The notes beneath the pieces are model-generated. The model was not told the DNA's origin, made no database searches, and saw only the letters and a list, made by a program, of their open reading frames with translations. From Caldilineaceae bacterium (GTDB taxonomy: Bacteria > Chloroflexota > Anaerolineae > Caldilineales > Caldilineaceae): a stretch of DNA of 64,000 nucleotides. Of the stretch, positions 53,605 to 60,347 are shown piece after piece (the first letter of the stretch is position 1; every line of letters begins with the position of its first letter). The stretch covers positions 234,201 through 298,200 of the forward strand of contig JACKBA010000003.1 of assembly GCA_020634815.1 (NCBI GenBank). The letters run 5' to 3'. Made by a program: the position numbers and the translations under genes.

Positions 53605-54315
53605 CTAGCGGAAGCCCAGGCCCCGCTCTTTGAGGCTGACGTAGCGGTTGCGGCCGATGACCAGGTGATCGAGCACCTCGATGTCGAGCAGGCGGCCGGC
53701 CTCCACCAGTTGCTCGGTGACGCGCACGTCTTCGGGGCTGGGCGTGGGATCGCCGCTGGGATGGTTGTGCACGACGATGATCGACGCGCAGTTGGCGCGA
53801 ATCGCCTCGCGGAAGACTTCGCCAACACGCACGACCGCGGTGTTGAGGTTGCCGGCGTAGACATTGGCGACACGCAGCACGACATTTTTGGTGTCAAGCA
53901 GCACGGCGCGCAGATGCTCCTGCTCCAGCAACCCCATTTCGAGCATGAGAAGATTGGCGACGTCGGCGGGGCTGCGCACCTGCGGCCGTTCGTGCGGCGC
54001 AGTGGCCAGGAGCCGGCGCCCAAGCTCCAGCGCAGCCTTGATCTGCGCCGCCTTGGCCGTGCCGATGCCATGCACGTGGCAGAGTTCATCGAAGCTGGCC
54101 TGCGCCAGCCCCGGCAGCCCGCCAAACTGGCTCAGCAACCGCTCCGCCATGCGGATGACATTTTCGCCGCGCCCGCCCATGCGCAGGATGATGGCAACCA
54201 ATTCGGCGTTGCTCAGTGATCCGGCCCCCGTGTAAATGATGCGCTCGCGCGGGCGCAAGTCCACCGGCAGGTCGCGGATCATGGGCGTGTACTCGGAAAT
54301 CGGGGCGCCTTCCAT
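53605..54315 (-). CDS. radC: RadC/DUF2466 JAMM-family protein
   Basis: 236 residues. It has the N-terminal helix-hairpin-helix part (about 1-105, with LSNAELVAIILRMGG and HVHGIGTAKAAQIKAALELG) and the C-terminal JAB/MPN metal-binding domain with the JAMM motif HNHPSGDPTPSPED (about 185-198) and an upstream Glu in VGEVFREAI. RadC proteins were once linked to DNA repair; the current evidence is weak and their substrate is unknown. The start lies after AAGGAGTCC. A 30-bp gap separates it from the RDD gene, both read on the minus strand. Confidence 0.93.
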   Translation of the reverse strand: MEGAPISEYTPMIRDLPVDLRPRERIIYTGAGSLSNAELVAIILRMGGRGENVIRMAERLLSQFGGLPGLAQASFDELCHVHGIGTAKAAQIKAALELGRRLLATAPHERPQVRSPADVANLLMLEMGLLEQEHLRAVLLDTKNVVLRVANVYAGNLNTAVVRVGEVFREAIRANCASIIVVHNHPSGDPTPSPEDVRVTEQLVEAGRLLDIEVLDHLVIGRNRYVSLKERGLGFR

Positions 54316-54345
54316 TTTGGACTCCTTGTGCTTGCGAGTGCTCGG

Positions 54346-55185
54346 TCAATATCCAGGTGTGTTGCGGTACGTTTCGGCGATCTGATAGAGAAATCGCTGA
54401 TAGTCGCGAAAGGTTGTGCCGGGCACCGGTGCATCGAGCTTGGCAGCCAGCGCCAGCGCGACACGCGGCACCATGTCCGGCGCCAGCCGGCCGCGCATCT
54501 GGCGGTCGAGCAGGTCGCAGACCAGTTGGTACTCGTCGGCGGTCAAGCGGCGAATGTTCGGCACGGCCGGCACCGCATTGGCCGGCGCCGCGCCTTGGGC
54601 GGGGAACGCCTGCTGCGACGAATGGCCAAGCTGGTCGAGCCGGATCTCGCGCTGCTGGCGGATGACGAGCGTGCCCGCGGCGAAGTCACCCAGCCGGCGC
54701 GCATTGCGGTTGAAGAACATGGTGACAAAGCCCACCGCATAGGCAAAGGGCATGAAGTCGACGATACGCACGAGATTGCGGATGGCAACTTCGAGAAAGC
54801 CGGCGCCGCTGCCATCAAGCCGCACGACGCGCGTCCCTGCCAGTCGTTTGCCCGGCGTCTGCCCGTGCCAGCCCAACTCGAAGAAAATAAAGTAGCCCCA
54901 GATAATGGCGAAGTTGAAGAGGGCGTACAGCGCAATGACCAGGCCGGCAAGCCAGCCCGGATCGGCCTCGAAGTCGCCGCGGAAGCCGCCGTCATCCGCC
55001 ACGTAACCGAGAGCGACGGCGACCAGCAGATTGATGAGGAGGAGCAGCATCGCGATGATGATGGTGTCGACCAGCGCGCCGATGAAGCGGCTGCCGATGC
55101 CGGCAACCTCGTAGCCGAAGGTTATATTTTCGGGCGTGGCGATGGTATACTCATCTGAATTCTGCCCGTTTGTCTGGTATGCCAC
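54346..55185 (-). CDS. RDD-family membrane protein
   Basis: 279 residues. The start is GTG 55185; the family N-terminus YTIATPENITFGYEVAGIGSRFIGALVDT makes this start likely although the ribosome site is weak (GGGAATGG). Three or four membrane helices (about 35-62, 90-118, 145-170) surround the RDD signature: Arg34 in GSRFIGALVDTII, and TPGKRLAGTRVVRLDG. After residue 170 there is a soluble tail with RLTADEYQLVCDLLDRQMRG, predicted helical. RDD proteins may act as transporters or as partners of envelope proteins. It diverges from a SpoIIM-type gene by only 15 bp, a pairing often seen in actinobacterial and Chloroflexota genomes. Confidence 0.88.
   Translation of the reverse strand: MAYQTNGQNSDEYTIATPENITFGYEVAGIGSRFIGALVDTIIIAMLLLLINLLVAVALGYVADDGGFRGDFEADPGWLAGLVIALYALFNFAIIWGYFIFFELGWHGQTPGKRLAGTRVVRLDGSGAGFLEVAIRNLVRIVDFMPFAYAVGFVTMFFNRNARRLGDFAAGTLVIRQQREIRLDQLGHSSQQAFPAQGAAPANAVPAVPNIRRLTADEYQLVCDLLDRQMRGRLAPDMVPRVALALAAKLDAPVPGTTFRDYQRFLYQIAETYRNTPGY
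55143..55151 (+). promoter_or_regulatory. Extended -10 element for the SpoIIM-type gene, inside the RDD coding region
   Basis: TGGTATACT on the plus strand, about 50 bp before ATG 55201. It lies within the first codons of the divergent RDD gene because the two start codons are only 15 bp apart. No good -35 was found. Confidence 0.35.
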
Positions 55186-55200
55186 TGGCCATTCCCAATC

Positions 55201-56187
55201 ATGAATCTGGAATTGTTTCTACAGCAACGCCGGCCGAGCTGGCAGCGCATGGAAGAATTGGTGCGCCAGGCGCAACGCTCGCCCCGTTCACTGGCCGGGC
55301 CGCAATTGGACGAACTCGGCACGCTCTATCAGGCCGTTACGGCGGACCTTGCCCTGGCCCAGCGCGACTTTCCCAACCAGCAGGTGACGCTCTATCTGAA
55401 TCAACTCGTGGGCCGGGCGCACACGCTGATCTATCGGGGCGAACCGCTGCGGTGGCGCCAGCTCAAGGCATTCTATCGCACGCAATTTCCGCAATTATAC
55501 CGCGATCTGCTCCCCTATACCCTTGCGGCATTTGTCCTGTTTCTGCTCCCCGCCCTGGTAGCAGGAATGGCAGTCGCCGTAAACCCGGACACAATTTACG
55601 TCATCGAGGGGCCAGGGATTGCCGGCCTGGTGGAGGAAGTCGAACGCGGCGAGTTGTGGACCGACATTGCGCCGGGTGTTCGCTCGGCCGCGTCCAGCCT
55701 GATCATGACCAACAACATCCAGGTCATGTTTCTCACTTTTGCCGGCGGGTTGACGGGCGGCCTGCTTACCCTATGGGTCATGGCCAGCAACGGCATGCAC
55801 CTCGGCGCGATCTTCGGGCTGCTCAGCGTCCATGGCCTGGCGCACGGGCTGGCGGAGTTCGTCGTCGCCCACGGTGTCATCGAGCTGAGCGTCATCTTCC
55901 TGGCCGGCGGGTGCGGGCTCTACATCGGCGATGGGCTCATCCGGCCCCGGCTGCTGAGCCGCAAGGATGCACTCATCCAGCGCACCCGCACCGGCGTCCA
56001 GTTGATCCTGGGCTGCGTGCCGCTCCTGGTGATCGCCGGCCTTATCGAGGGCTTTCTCAGCCCGTCCGCCGCGCCCTGGTGGATCAAGGCCACGACCGGT
56101 CTCGTCACCGGCGTGCTGCTCTATGCCTACTGGCTGGGCGCCGGTCGCCAGGCGCCTGCCGCCACTGTAGAACGCAACGCGCCATGA
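55201..56187 (+). CDS. Stage II sporulation protein M-like (DUF95) membrane protein
   Basis: 328 residues. A soluble N-terminal helical region (1-105) with RRPSWQRMEELVRQAQR is typical of bacterial SpoIIM-family proteins outside Firmicutes. About five to six helices follow (about 108-130, 172-215, 218-245, 258-280, 295-315), with the signature segment NNIQVMFLTFAGGLTGGLLTLWVMASNGMHLGAIFG and the HGLAHGLAEFVVAHGVIELSVIFLAGGCGLYIG block. No sporulation genes are near, so the name does not imply sporulation. It is divergent from the RDD gene and overlaps the next gene by 4 bp (ATGA). RDD and SpoIIM-like genes commonly cluster with MoxR/DUF58 genes, not seen here. Confidence 0.88.
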   Translation: MNLELFLQQRRPSWQRMEELVRQAQRSPRSLAGPQLDELGTLYQAVTADLALAQRDFPNQQVTLYLNQLVGRAHTLIYRGEPLRWRQLKAFYRTQFPQLYRDLLPYTLAAFVLFLLPALVAGMAVAVNPDTIYVIEGPGIAGLVEEVERGELWTDIAPGVRSAASSLIMTNNIQVMFLTFAGGLTGGLLTLWVMASNGMHLGAIFGLLSVHGLAHGLAEFVVAHGVIELSVIFLAGGCGLYIGDGLIRPRLLSRKDALIQRTRTGVQLILGCVPLLVIAGLIEGFLSPSAAPWWIKATTGLVTGVLLYAYWLGAGRQAPAATVERNAP

Positions 56188-56912
56188 AAACAAGATTCTA
56201 CGAACGAACCGCCTATCATCTCTCCGACCAGCCCGTACCGAGCTGCTTTTTGCGGCTGGACGATGTCTTCGACCGGCGCTTTACCGCGTACGAGGAAGCC
56301 TACAACCACCCCTGCGTCATCATGGCCGAGAGTCTCTGCGCGCGCATGGCCGACGTGGAGATGTTCGCCTTCCTGATCGAGGATGCGCGCAAACGCCACA
56401 CCGTCGACCCCAAGGCCGAAGAAAAGACGGCGATCCTGACCCGCTCCTTTCTGGTCGGCTACCTGGGCGCAGGGCGCGCCCTGCTGGATGTGGGCGCCTC
56501 CATCCTCAGCGGTCTCTACGCGCTGCCGATGACCGGCGCCGAGATGACCTTTGCCAACGGTGATTTCTGGCACCAGCTCGTCTCACGGGCGCCCAACGTT
56601 CACCGGCGCTACCACCCGCTGCGGCTCTTCATCACCGAGTTCCTGCGTTGGACGACGGAGAGCGCGCACCGCATCCCGCCCATCGTGGTGATCGAGAACC
56701 AGTTCGGCAAGTATGCGCCGCGCGACACGCGCCTGCAAGTCTTCGACGATCCGCAGTTGACGCTGCCGCAGATGAGCGACGCCACGCTGCACATGCGCTG
56801 GATCGACCCGCTGGCCCTGCATGACCGCTGGAAGCCAAACTTCATGCTGCTGTGCGACAAGCTGGCCGTCGATCTCGAAAAAGCGCTGGAGCAGCCCGGC
56901 AGGATCGCTTGA
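56184..56912 (+). CDS. Conserved protein of unknown function, coupled to SpoIIM-type gene
   Basis: 242 residues, starting in an ATGA overlap with the previous gene. It is soluble and moderately basic. Hydrophobic patches (FLVGYLGAGRALLDVGASILSGLYALPMTGAEM, about 92-125) are compatible with a helical core; the beginning RFYERTAYHLSDQPVPSCFLRLDDVFDRRFTAYEEAYNHPCVI and RIPPIVVIENQFGKYAPRDTRLQVFDDPQLTLPQMSD near the end are distinctive but I do not recognise them. No nucleotide- or metal-binding motif stands out. The tight coupling implies a role together with the membrane protein. Confidence 0.65.
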   Translation: MKTRFYERTAYHLSDQPVPSCFLRLDDVFDRRFTAYEEAYNHPCVIMAESLCARMADVEMFAFLIEDARKRHTVDPKAEEKTAILTRSFLVGYLGAGRALLDVGASILSGLYALPMTGAEMTFANGDFWHQLVSRAPNVHRRYHPLRLFITEFLRWTTESAHRIPPIVVIENQFGKYAPRDTRLQVFDDPQLTLPQMSDATLHMRWIDPLALHDRWKPNFMLLCDKLAVDLEKALEQPGRIA

Positions 56913-56936
56913 CGCGCCGCAATTCCGTGCTAAGAT
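56909..56936 (+). promoter_or_regulatory. Promoter giving a leaderless DtxR-type regulator mRNA
   Basis: TTGACG (56909-56914), a 16-bp spacer and TAAGAT (56931-56936), then TTACAC and ATG 56943. The near-consensus -35 overlaps the stop codon of the preceding gene. With six bases between -10 and ATG, the transcript should start at the start codon. No Shine-Dalgarno sequence. Confidence 0.65.
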
Positions 56937-56942
56937 TTACAC

Positions 56943-57623
56943 ATGACTAACACCAAGTCGTTAGACGACAACAAGATTCTGACGGCAGCGCATGAGGACT
57001 ACCTCAAGGCGATCTACCTGCTGATCTCGCGCGGCGTGGAGGTGTCGAATTCGGCATTGGCCGGGCAGATGGGTGTCGCGCCGGCTTCGGCCACGAACAT
57101 GGTCAAGAAGCTGAGCGACCTGGGACTCGTGAGCTACGAGCCGTATCAGGACATCACGCTCACCGAGGCGGGCGAGTTGGTCGCGCTGGAGGTGCTGCGC
57201 CACCACCGGCTGCTCGAACTCTACCTGCACGACAAGCTGAACCTGCCATGGGACCAGGTGCACGAAGAGGCCGAACGGCTGGAGCATGTGCTGAGCGAGG
57301 CGCTCGAAGACGCCATCGCTGCTGCACTGGGTGACCCGACGGTCGACCCGCACGGCGATCCCATCCCGACGAAGGACGGAAAGGTCGAGACGGTGAACGG
57401 CGTGCCGCTGAGTATCGCCGAACTCCGCCGGCCGTACGTGGTGGTCCGGGTGTTGCTGCAAGATCCGGAGCGCCTCGTCTACCTGGGCTCGATGAAGCTC
57501 TATCCCAACAGCGAGGTCACTGTGCTCAAGCGAGCGCCCTTTGCCGGGCCGCTCCTCATCGAGGTTGCCGGCGATCATCACGCGCTGGCCCACGACTTGG
57601 CCGAGTTCATTATCGTACGCTGA
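56943..57623 (+). CDS. DtxR/MntR-family metal-dependent transcriptional regulator
   Basis: 226 residues. Winged helix N-terminal domain (about 10-70, TAAHEDYLKAIYLLISRGVEVSNSALAGQMGVAPASATNMVKKL), dimerisation and metal-binding domain (about 72-150, with LEVLRHHRLLELYLHDKLNLPWDQVHEEAERLEHVLSEAL, carrying the His/Glu metal ligands), and a C-terminal FeoA/SH3-like domain (about 160-226). Such proteins repress or activate iron or manganese uptake genes when metal-bound. No metal transporter gene lies in the window, so targets are unknown. It has its own promoter. The MerR gene starts 30 bp later and may share the transcript. Confidence 0.92.
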   Translation: MTNTKSLDDNKILTAAHEDYLKAIYLLISRGVEVSNSALAGQMGVAPASATNMVKKLSDLGLVSYEPYQDITLTEAGELVALEVLRHHRLLELYLHDKLNLPWDQVHEEAERLEHVLSEALEDAIAAALGDPTVDPHGDPIPTKDGKVETVNGVPLSIAELRRPYVVVRVLLQDPERLVYLGSMKLYPNSEVTVLKRAPFAGPLLIEVAGDHHALAHDLAEFIIVR

Positions 57624-57653
57624 CGGCAACGATTTTCTCCACAAACGTTTACC

Positions 57654-58514
57654 ATGTTCAAGATCGGTGACTTCTCTCGTCTGGCCCAGGTTTCGGTGCG
57701 CATGTTGCGCCACTACGACAAGCTGGGCCTGCTCACGCCCAGCCACATCGACAGATTCACCGGCTATCGCTACTACACCATCGACCAACTGGCGCGGCTG
57801 AACCGCATCCTTGCCCTCAACGGCCTTGGCCTGACGCTGCAGGAGATTGCCGACCTGCTTGGCGACGGCAGCGAGGTGCCGGTCGACCAGTTGCGCGGTA
57901 TGCTGGTGCTGCGCCGGAAGGAGCTAGAGCGGGAACTGGCCGACAAACGCTGGCAACTGGCCAGCGTCGAAGCGCGCTTGCAGCAGATCGAGCAGGAGAA
58001 TGACCCCGATCCCTACGAAGTGATCGTCAAATCGCTGGAGCCGCTGCCGGTGGCATCCATCCGGCTCGTGTCGCCCACGGTGCAGGAGGTTGGCTACTAC
58101 TGCAATACCATCTACGGCCAGCTCTACCGGCGTCTGCGCGAACACGGTATCGAGCCTGGCGAGCCCGAGGTGACCTTCTATCACAACGAGGAATACGCTG
58201 ACACTGATATCGACATGGAAGTTGCGACCGCCATCGACGGCGCCGTTCTAGAAAGCGCGCCGGTCGACGATGCCCTGATCTTCCGCGCAGTGCCTGGTTG
58301 CGACCTGGCGGCAGCATTGATCTTCGAGGGGGCGTTCGAAGATGTGGTGGCACCGATTCAATCCCTGTTACGCTGGATCGGGCTGCACAAGCACGTGCCC
58401 GCCGGCCCCCTGCGCGAGCTGCACCTTTCCGGCCCGGCCCACAAAAACGAGGCGCCGGACAGCATCAATGTCATCGAGCTACAGGTTCCCATCGCGCCGA
58501 TTGCCGGCCGGTAG
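57654..58514 (+). CDS. MerR-family regulator with GyrI-like effector domain (BmrR type)
   Basis: 286 residues. The N-terminal winged helix (1-72) reads MFKIGDFSRLAQVSVRMLRHYDKLGLL and TGYRYYTIDQLARLNRI; a coiled coil (about 82-118, RRKELERELADKRWQLASVEARLQQIEQE) pairs the dimer; the C-terminal half (about 123-286) is a GyrI-like small-molecule-binding domain, as in BmrR. BmrR-type activators respond to organic drugs and twist promoters with a 19-bp spacer. A promoter of exactly this kind lies at 59216-59246, before the epimerase gene, about 700 bp downstream, so that gene is a very likely target. No obvious site occurs before its own start. Confidence 0.93.
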   Translation: MFKIGDFSRLAQVSVRMLRHYDKLGLLTPSHIDRFTGYRYYTIDQLARLNRILALNGLGLTLQEIADLLGDGSEVPVDQLRGMLVLRRKELERELADKRWQLASVEARLQQIEQENDPDPYEVIVKSLEPLPVASIRLVSPTVQEVGYYCNTIYGQLYRRLREHGIEPGEPEVTFYHNEEYADTDIDMEVATAIDGAVLESAPVDDALIFRAVPGCDLAAALIFEGAFEDVVAPIQSLLRWIGLHKHVPAGPLRELHLSGPAHKNEAPDSINVIELQVPIAPIAGR

Positions 58515-58568
58515 CCCTTGCTATCCTCGCAGCGAGCGTACCGATCTCCCAAAACCCAGAAGCCCACA

Positions 58569-59199
58569 ATTCTCGCCGTAGTAACGACTTCAGTCGTTGA
58601 CTTCCCCTGGAACGGCTGAAACTCAATCGTTCGCTATTCTCGCCGTAGTAACGACTTCAGTCGTTGACTTCCCCTGGTACGGCTGAAGCCGTCACTACAA
58701 ATCGGGAACGACTGAAACTCAATCGTTCGCTATTCTCGCCGTAGTAACGACTTCAGTCGTTGACTTCCCCTGGAACGGCTGAAGCCGTCACTACAGATCG
58801 TGAGCGGCTGAAACTCAATCGTTCGCTATTCTCGCCGTAGTAACGACTTCAGTCGTTGACTTCCCCTGGAACGGCTGAAGCCGTCACTACAGATCGTGAG
58901 CGGCTGAAACTCAATCGTTCGCTATTCTCGCCGTAGTAACGACTTCAGTCGTTGACTTCCCCTGGAACGGCTGAAGCCGTCACTACAGATCGTGAGCGGC
59001 TGAAACTCAATCGTTCGCTATTCTCGCCGTAGTAACGACTTCAGTCGTTGACTTCCCCTGGAACGGCTGAAGCCGTCACTACAGATCGGGAACGGCTGAA
59101 ACTCAATCGTTCGCTATTCTCGCCGTAGTAACGACTTTAGTCGTTGACTTCCCCCTGGGACGGCTGAAGCCGTCACTACAAATCGGGAACGACTGAATC
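58569..59199. repeat. Tandem array of 96-bp hairpin units (six full plus one shortened)
   Basis: Full units begin at 58633, 58729, 58825, 58921, 59017 and 59113, each exactly 96 bp apart; a 64-bp unit precedes them at 58569. Every unit carries three nested palindromes: AACGACTTCAGTCGTT, ACGGCTGAAGCCGT and GAACGACTGA...TCAATCGTTC, bracketed by GTAGT and ACTAC. Units 3, 4 and 5 are identical or nearly so; the outer units differ at a few bases. The first unit lacks 32 bp between two copies of GGAACGGCTGAA, as expected from recombination. Single hairpins of this GTAGT-AACGACTTCAGTCGTT style occur widely in Chloroflexota and cyanobacteria (general knowledge), but a tandem 96-bp array is unusual. 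There are no variable spacers, so it is not a CRISPR. Confidence 0.95.
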
Positions 59200-59215
59200 C
59201 GGCCCAAATTCCCTA

Positions 59216-59246
59216 TTGACTCTGACATTGTGTCAGGGTGTACGGT
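59216..59246 (+). promoter_or_regulatory. MerR-type promoter/operator of the epimerase gene
   Basis: TTGACT (59216-59221), a 19-bp spacer and TACGGT (59241-59246). The spacer is filled by ACTCTGACA-TTG-TGTCAGGGT (59219-59239), an inverted repeat with 8 of 9 matches and a perfect core CTGACA/TGTCAG. A long spacer with a central palindrome is the hallmark of promoters activated by MerR-family proteins, and the TTGACT-19-TACnGT form is that of BmrR-like systems. A BmrR-like gene lies upstream at 57654. Confidence 0.8.
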
Positions 59247-59365
59247 GTTCTTGCGATTGGCGACAAGGTCCGGCAGCCCGATTTCGAGCGCTGTCAACCG
59301 GGTTGTCGGACCGCCAGTCGCCACGCAAGAGTCGCAAATCGCACCGTCGAAAGGGAGTAAAGACA

Positions 59366-60340
59366 ATGGCACCGTTTTCATATTCAAATGCAGTCATCTT
59401 CGGCGCCGGCCAGGTAGGTATGACGCTGATGGAACAACTTGCGGTCGAGGGCGTACAAGTCACGTTGGTCAACCGCAGCGGCAAGGTCAAGGAAGCCCTG
59501 CCGGCCGGCGTGACCGTCGTCGCCGGCGACCTGACCGACCCGGCCACCGTGGCCCGCCTCGCCCGCAGCGCCGATGTGGTCTTCGAGACCGCTCAGCCCG
59601 AGTACACGGAGTGGCCGGAACGATGGCCGCCGTTGGTGCGCAGCATCATCGATGGCATGGCGCAGACCAATGCCCGCCTGGTCTTTGTGGACAACCTGTA
59701 CATGTACGGACCGACGCACGGCCGGCCAATCCGTGAGGATATGCCCTACGCCGCCGACGGTCCCAAGGGCAAGACCCGTGCCGCAATCGCCACCATGTTG
59801 CTGGACGCCCACGCGGCGGGCAAGGTCAAGGTCGTCATCGGCCGCGCGTCGGACTTCTTCGGCCCGCGTGCGACGGACACGGCCATCTTCGGCGACCGTT
59901 TCTTCGAGGCCGTCTTTGCCGGCAAGCCGGTGGATACCTTTGGCGATGTCAACCTGCCGCACACCTACACGTACGTGCCCGACTTTGCCCGCGCGCTGAT
60001 CACGCTCAGCCGCCACGAAGAAGCTTACGGCCGGGCGTGGCACGTGCCCAACACGACCGTATCCACTGCCGAGATGATGCGCCTCTTCGGCGAGGCCGCC
60101 GGCACGCCGGTCAAGAGCCGCAAGGTCAACCGGCTCATGTTGAGCATGGTGGGACTCTTCGTGCCGATCGTGCGCGAGATGAAGGAGATGCTCTACGAGT
60201 TCGAGGAAGCGTACGTCGTGGACGACAGCGATTTTCGCGCTTCGTTTGGCGCAGAACTCACGCCGCTTCCAGAGGCGGCCGCAGCCACCGTGGCGTGGTT
60301 TCGGCAGCACCTGGCCACGCCCATGAAGCAGGCCGCCTGA
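59366..60340 (+). CDS. NAD-dependent epimerase/dehydratase-like (atypical extended SDR)
   Basis: 324 residues; ATG 59366 follows AAGGGAG. A Rossmann N-terminus NAVIFGAGQVGMTLMEQL has the GxGxxG turn at 13-18, then VTLVNRSG after strand 2 and VVAGDLTDPATVARLARSADVVFETA. The YMYGPTHGRPIRED region is where SDR enzymes have Tyr-x-x-x-Lys; here the Tyr is followed by GPT, and Lys is not in the usual place, as in many atypical SDRs. The C-terminal half (AWHVPNTTVSTAEMMRLFGEAAGTPVK) resembles NmrA-like or epimerase family proteins. The MerR-type promoter implies induction by a small toxic compound, so a role in reducing or modifying it is possible. The stop lies 7 bp from the convergent kinase gene. 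Confidence 0.88.
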   Translation: MAPFSYSNAVIFGAGQVGMTLMEQLAVEGVQVTLVNRSGKVKEALPAGVTVVAGDLTDPATVARLARSADVVFETAQPEYTEWPERWPPLVRSIIDGMAQTNARLVFVDNLYMYGPTHGRPIREDMPYAADGPKGKTRAAIATMLLDAHAAGKVKVVIGRASDFFGPRATDTAIFGDRFFEAVFAGKPVDTFGDVNLPHTYTYVPDFARALITLSRHEEAYGRAWHVPNTTVSTAEMMRLFGEAAGTPVKSRKVNRLMLSMVGLFVPIVREMKEMLYEFEEAYVVDDSDFRASFGAELTPLPEAAAATVAWFRQHLATPMKQAA

Positions 60341-60347
60341 GCCAACC

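Larger units (their letters stand above)
58515..59365. other. Intergenic region with tandem hairpin array, MerR-type promoter and leader
   Basis: An 850-bp gap. After 54 bp of unremarkable sequence it holds the 96-bp tandem array (58569-59199), then a MerR-type promoter (59216-59246) and an about 113-nt leader before the epimerase start. No protein gene was found; frames across the array are short and stop-ridden. Confidence 0.7.

Noticed and set aside
55170..56183. Plus-strand frame extending the unknown gene at 56184 upstream
   Set aside because: It is a shadow of the SpoIIM-type gene; the ATGA overlap at 56184 is the natural start.
58569..59199. CRISPR array
   Set aside because: The whole 96-bp unit repeats without variable spacers, the units contain multiple palindromes, and no cas gene is near.
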